Positions 58,390 through 64,000 of a DNA stretch of 64,000 nucleotides are shown here, piece by piece; the stretch's first letter is position 1, and each line of letters opens with the position of its first letter. The translations under genes were made by a program, and so were the position numbers. Source of the stretch: Artemia franciscana (Eukaryota > Arthropoda > Branchiopoda > Anostraca > Artemiidae); the NCBI RefSeq assembly GCF_032884065.1, contig NC_088866.1, positions 45,411,653 to 45,475,652 on the forward strand, in the 5' to 3' direction. Under the pieces are notes generated by a model. It was not told where the DNA came from. It did not search any database and was given only the letters and a program-made list of their open reading frames with translations.

Positions 58390-59340
58390 AGAAAAAACAG
58401 TTTTGATATAAGCACAGTTTTGTCTCAACAGGATGGTACACTACCTCACTATTCTTATCACCCTCTTCAGTGCCCTGGGCAATACTTTCTAGACAACCTA
58501 TCAATCTCGATGAGGAACGACATTCCAAGGTTCCCCTACTCCTAATATCCGACTCTGACACACTACTTTGTCTGGTTTTGTTTTTGTTTAATGTAAGTAT
58601 TGTTTCAGTTTTGATTCAAAACGACGGTACACTACCTTACTATTCTTATCACCCTCTTCAATGACCTAGGCAATACTTTCTAGGCGACTGATTAATCTCG
58701 ATGAGAAACGACATTCCATGGGTACTTTTCTCCCCTTATCCGACACTAACATACTACTTTGTCAGGTTTTCTTGCTGTTTTATTTCCGTTTTATTTTAAC
58801 ACGGCGGTACACTACCTCACTATTCTTATCACCCTCGCCAATGCCCTGGGCAAGACTTTCTAGGCAACCGATTAATATCGATGAGAGACGACATTCCATG
58901 GTCCCCCTAATCCCCGTATTAGACAACGCCATACTACTTTGCCTGGTTTTGTATTTGTTTTGTTTCAGTAATATTTCCGTTAGGTTTCAACAGGACGGTA
59001 CACTATCTCACTATTCCTATCACCCCCTTCAATGCCCTGGGCAATACTTTCTAGACAAAACAACGATACACTACCTCTTCAGTGCCCTGAGCAATACTTT
59101 CTAGGCAACTGATTAATCTCGATGAGTAACGATATTCCATGGTCCCCTACTCCCCTTATCAGACTCCTCTATACTAATTTGTCTAGTTTTGCTTTTCTTT
59201 TGTTTCATTTTTTTCAACAGGACGGTACACTACCTCAGTATTCTTATCACCCTCTTCAATGCTCTAGATAATACTTTCTAGGGGATCGATTAATCTCGAT
59301 GAGGACCGACAGTCCATGGTCTCCCTATTCCCCTCATCAG
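58390..59340. repeat. ~185-bp tandem array, about five units
   Basis: GACGGTACACTACCTCACTA, TTCTTATCACCCTCTTCAAT, GCCCTGGGCAATACTTTCTA, GATTAATCTCGATGAG and ACxACTTTGTCTGGTTTTG recur at about 58430, 58622, 58804, 58995 and 59221, with a short extra partial unit near 59055. The 128-aa frame at 58718-59104 is built of this repeat. Confidence 0.88.
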
Positions 59341-59685
59341 ACTCCACACTACTACTATGTTTGATGCTATCTGAAGGAGAGACTGTCTTAGGACAATCCA
59401 AATACAACTGATAGACTGAAAGAAAAATCAATAGTGGACTCTCGACTCCGAATGACATGTTGGATATAGCCTTGAATATTTCGAAATATCAGAATGGCAA
59501 ACTTCATCCAGTAGCAACCTGGATCGACAATTACTGATCACACTGACTGAATATTGGTCAATTTAAAAACGCTTCTAGACAATATAAGCCCAAAAAATGA
59601 GTTTTTACACATCTACTCGTTTTGTGCTCCATCCTGCAAAATAATATGTTTTACTACATAATAAATTTCATTGCTAAGAGAAACA
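59341..59685. other. No gene recognised
   Basis: Spacer between two repeat arrays. The 64-aa minus frame has no known family. Confidence 0.3.
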
Positions 59686-62600
59686 AGAGCTAAGAGCTCA
59701 TATGGCACTTATGACGAGGTCGGAAAAGCCAAGAGTTTAGAGCTCATATGGCATGAGCTCTAGAAAAATTCTAAGAATCATTAGATAGATTTAAAAGGAA
59801 AATCAGAGGCTTAATACCGGTCAAGATTTAAAATAAGAACTCTGAAACACGACGTCCTTCCAAATATCAAAAATCATTAAGATCCGATCACCAATTCGTC
59901 CGTTAAAAATATCTCATTTTTTCAAATTTTTCCTCTCCCTTCATCCCTCCTAATGGTCGAATCGAGGAAAACGACTTAAGAAAATTTGTGCAGGTCCCTG
60001 ACACGCCTACCAATTTTTATCGTCCTAGCGCGTCCAGAAGCAGCAAACTCGCCAAAGCACTGGACCCCCTAACTCCCCCAAAGAGGTCAAATCCAGTCCG
60101 GTAACTTTAATCACGTATCTACGACACTTGCTTATTCTAACCATCAATTTTCATCCCGATCTCTCCATTTTGAGCGTTTTCCAAGATTTCCAGTTTCCCC
60201 CTCCAACCCCTCCCCCAATGTAACCGGATTTGGTCGGAATTTAAAATAAGATCTCTGAGACATGGATTCCTTCTAAATATCAAATTTCATTAAGATCCGG
60301 TCACCCGTTTGTAAGTTACAAATACCTCATTTTTTGTAGTTTTTCTGAACTACGGAATTAGGCCCCCCACCTCCCCCAAAGAGAGCGGATCCAATCCAGT
60401 TATATCAATCACGAATCTAGGACTTGTGCTTATTCTTCCCACCAAGTTTCATCCCAATCCCTTCACCCTAATCATTTTCCAAGATTTCCCATTTCCCCCT
60501 CCAGCTCCCCCCGAATATCACCGGATACGGTCAGGATTTAAAATAAGAACTCCGAGACACGAAGTCCTTCTAAATATCAAATTTCATTAAGATCCGATGA
60601 CCCATTCGTAAGTTAAAAATAACTTTTTTTCCATTTTTCTCTCCCTCCTGCTCCCCAGAGGGTCGAATCGGGGAAATGACTGTTATCAAGTCAATTTGTG
60701 CAGGTCCCTAACACGCCAACCAATTTTCATCGTCCCAGCACGTCCGGAACCACTGAACTCACCAAAGCACTGGAAATCCTCCAATTATAGTCCCCACCCA
60801 ACTGCCCCGATCCGGGTTGTCAGAGAGCAGATCCGATCCGGTTGTCAATCACGTATCTAAGAATTTTGCTTATTCTTCCCACCAAGTTTCATCCTGATCT
60901 CTCCACTCTAAACGTTTTCCAAGATTTCCAGCCCCTCAACCACCCAACTACCCCAATGACACTGGATCCGATCAGAATTTTAAATAAAAGGTCTGAGTTA
61001 CGAGCTCCTTATAAATATCAAATTTCATTAAGTTCCGAATTACTCGTTCGTAAGTTAAAAATACCTCATTTTTTCTAATTTTTCCGAGTTACCCCCCCCC
61101 CCCCCCCCCAACTCCCCTAAAGAGAGCGGATTCGTTCCGGATATATCGATCAGGTATCTAGGACTTATGCTTACTTTTTCCAACAAGTTTCATCCCAATC
61201 CCTTCACTCTAAGCGTTTTCCAAGGTTTCAGGTTTCCCGCTCCAACTCCATCCCCCCCAATGTCACCGGATTCAGTCGGGATTTAAAATAATAGCTCTGA
61301 GACAGGATATCCTTCTAAATAACAATTTAATTAAGATCCGATCACCCGCTCGTAAGAAAACAAGAGCTAAGAGCTCACATGGCACTTGTGACGATGTCGG
61401 TAGAGACAAGAGACAAAATTCTAAGAGTCAATAGATTGCTTTAAAAGGAAAATCAGAAGCTTAATGCCGGTTGGGATTTCAAATAAGAGCTCTGAGTCAC
61501 GAGGTCCTTATAAATATCAAAATTCATTAAGAGCCGATCACCCACTCGTAAGCTTAAACTGCCTCAATTTTTCTGATTTTTCATCTCCCTTATGCCCCCA
61601 GATGGTCGAATCCAGGAAAACGACTTTATTGAGTCAATTTGTGCAGCTCCCTGACACGCCTACCAATTTTCATCGTCCTAGTTCGTCCAGAAGCACCAAA
61701 CTCGCCAAAGAACTGAACCCCACCCCATAACTCCCCCAAAGAGAGCGGATCCAGTCCGGTTACGTCGATCACGTATCTATGACATTTATAAGCGTTTTCC
61801 AAGATTTCCAGTTTCCCCCTCAACTCCCCTAATGTCAACAGATCTGGTCAGGATTTGAAATAAGAGCTCTGAGAGGTTGTCAAATTAACAACCCCCAGCT
61901 CCCCTAAAGAGAACGGATCCGTTCCAATTATGTCAATCACATATCTATGACTTGTGCTTATTCTTCCCGTCAAGTTTCATCCCGATCTCTCCACGCTAAG
62001 CGTTTTCCAAGATTGCCGGTTTACCCTCCAGCTCCCTCCAATGTCACCCGATCTGGTCGGGATTTAAAACGAGAGTTCTAAAGCACAAGATCCTTCTAAA
62101 GATCAAATTTCATTAAGATCTGATCACCCGTTCGTAAATTACAAATGCCTCATTTTTTCTGATTTTTCCGAATTAGTCCCCCCCAACTCCACCAAATAGG
62201 GTGGATCCGGTCCGGGTATTTCCGTCACATATCTTGGACTTGTGCTTATTCTTCCCAACAGGTTTCATCCTGATCTCTCCGCTTTACGCGTTTTTTAAGA
62301 TTTCCAGTCCCCTCCCCCCAACGACACTGGATCCGGTCGGGATTTAAAATAAGAGATCTGAGTTACGAGATCCTCCTAAATATGAAATTTCATTAAGATC
62401 CGATGACTCCTTCGTAAGTTAAAAATACCTCATTTTTCTAATTTTTTAGAATTCACCCCCCCCCCCCAACTCCCCCAAAGAGAGCGGATCCGTTCCGGTA
62501 ATGTCAATCACATATGTAGGACTTGTGCTTATTTTTACCACCAAGTTTCATCGCCATCCCTCCACTCTAAGCGTTTTCCAAGATTTTAGGTTCCCCTCCA

Positions 62601-63800
62601 CTCTAAGCATTTTCCAAGATTTTAGGTTCCCCCTCCCAACTACCCCCAATGCCACCCATTTCCGGTTGAGATTTAAAATAAGACCTCTGAGACACGATAT
62701 CCTTCCAAATATCAAATTTTGTTTAGATTCGATCACTCCTTCGTAAGTTACAAATGCCTCATTTTTTTCTAATTTTTCACAATTAACCCCCCCCAACTCC
62801 CCCAAAGAGAGCGATCCTTTCAAGTTATGTCAATAACGTATCTAGAACTTGTGATTATTTTTCCTACCGAGTTTCATCCTGATCTCTCGACTCTATCCGT
62901 TTTCCAAGATTTGAAGTCCCCCCCCCCAACTCCTCGCAATATCACCGGATCCAGTCGGGATTCAAAATAAGAGCTCTGAAACACGATATCCTTCCAAACA
63001 TCAAATTTTATTAAGATCCGATCACTCCTTCGTAAGTTAAAAATACCTCTTTTTTTCTAATCTTTCAGAATTAACCCTCCCCCTCCCCCAACTCTCCCAA
63101 AGAGAGCGGATCCGTTCCGGTTATGTTAATCACGTATCTAGGACTTGTGATTATTTTCCCCACCAAGTTTTGTCCCGATCCCTCCACTCTAAGCGTTTTC
63201 CAAGATTTTAGGTCCCCACCCCAACTCCCCGCAATATCACCGGATCTGTTCGGGACTTAAAATAAGATATCTAAGACACAATATCCTTCCAAACATCAAA
63301 TTTCGTTAAGATCCGATCACCCACTCGTAAGTTAAAAATACCTCATTTTTTTCTATTTTTTCCGATTTAACCGTCCCCCCCCCACTCTCCCCAGATAGTC
63401 GAATCGGAGAAACGACAATTTCTGATTTAACCTGGTCTGGTTCCTAATACGCCTGAAAATTTCATCGTCCTAGCTTATCTGGAAGTGCCTAAAGTAGCAA
63501 AACCGGAACAGACAGACCTACAGAATTTGCGATCGCTATACGTCACTTGGTAGATACCAAGTGCCATAAAAATACCTCATTTTTTATTTATTTTTTTATT
63601 TTTCCGAATTTAACCGTCCCCCCCAGATGGTTAAATCGGGGAAACGACTATTTCTAATTGAATCTGGTCTGGTCCCTGATACTCCTGCCAAGTTTCATCG
63701 TCCTAACTTATCTGGAAGCGACCAAACTAGCAAAACCGGAAAAGAAAGACAATGTCACTTGGTAAATACCGAGTGCCATAAAAAGTACTTAATTCAATCT
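59686..63800. repeat. Satellite S, orientation 2 (~4.1 kb)
   Basis: More than ten diverged ~300-bp units in order: CCAAAGAGAGCGGATCCGTT, ATCACGTATCTAGGACTTGT, AGTTTCATCCCGATC, CTAAGCGTTTTCCAAGATTT, TCGGGATTTAAAATAAGAG, CTTCTAAATATCAAATTTCA, TTAAGATCCGATCACCC and a C-run. This is the reverse complement of 36063-37430. Blocks with GAGCTAAGAGCTCATATGGC (59690, 61365) mark larger subunits. Short reading frames here are repeat text. Confidence 0.93.
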
Positions 63801-63951
63801 AGGTTAAACAAGTATAAACATTAGGAAGGGGAAAAAATAAGGGATCGTGTTTTCTCCCCGAACAGATTGACACATGTAAAGAGCAAATAAACTGAAGAAA
63901 ATACAAAACATGTAAAAACTTAAGATTTGCCCTATCTTTTTTTTTCAGGTT

Positions 63952-63993
63952 CCTAAGCACTTTACACCTAAAGAAGAGGATAATTTAGCATGA
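63952..63993 (+). CDS. Possible short terminal exon, unidentified gene
   Basis: A strong polypyrimidine tract and CAG is followed by 14 codons (VPKHFTPKEEDNLA) and TGA. The composition looks coding, but it is too short to assign. Confidence 0.25.
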   Translation, partial: PKHFTPKEEDNLA

Positions 63994-64000
63994 TTTGTGA

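Overview
The window looks like eukaryotic, probably arthropod, genomic DNA that is AT-rich, intron-bearing and dominated by repeats. The evidence is split host exons with GT-AG junctions, a Ty3/Gypsy retroelement with an envelope-like gene (errantivirus-like), short inverted-repeat elements, minisatellites and long degenerate satellites. Nothing points to bacterial or organellar DNA. I cannot name the species from sequence alone.

Layout. 1-8 kb: fold-back repeats, a degraded tRNA-Lys-like sequence, degenerate ~300-bp tandem repeats and two inverted-repeat elements. 8041-18003: one LTR retroelement on the minus strand. It has 4-bp CAAT target duplications, near-identical ~0.9-kb LTRs, a tRNA-Ser-type primer site, a polypurine tract, intact gag, broken protease/RT/RNase H, no integrase, two U3 fragments pointing the wrong way, and an env with one in-frame stop. 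18-24 kb: inverted-repeat elements, one nested in another, and a (CT)n tract. 24143-36062: two abutting giant palindromes (4.1 kb and 7.8 kb) sharing one ~100-120-bp minisatellite; the first carries a Helitron N-terminal gene fragment in each arm. 36-37.5 kb: satellite.

37.5-57.1 kb holds the host exons. There is one exon of a monocarboxylate-transporter-like protein (+), two exons of a divergent GTPBP1/2-like GTPase (-), and the last two exons of GMP synthase (-), split by a 6.4-kb intron. A duplicated ~1.5-kb repeat with a tandem array behind it occurs twice, once 3' of GMPS and once inside that intron. 57-64 kb: a 24-bp repeat, a ~185-bp tandem array, and 4 kb of the same satellite as at 36 kb in the opposite orientation.

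How it fits together. The host genes are only partly in view, because their other exons lie outside the window or were not recognised. The retroelement's gag/pol/env order and signals show how it once worked, but as written it cannot make integrase and would need help from another copy. The palindromes are most simply read as a head-to-tail duplication whose middle was inverted.
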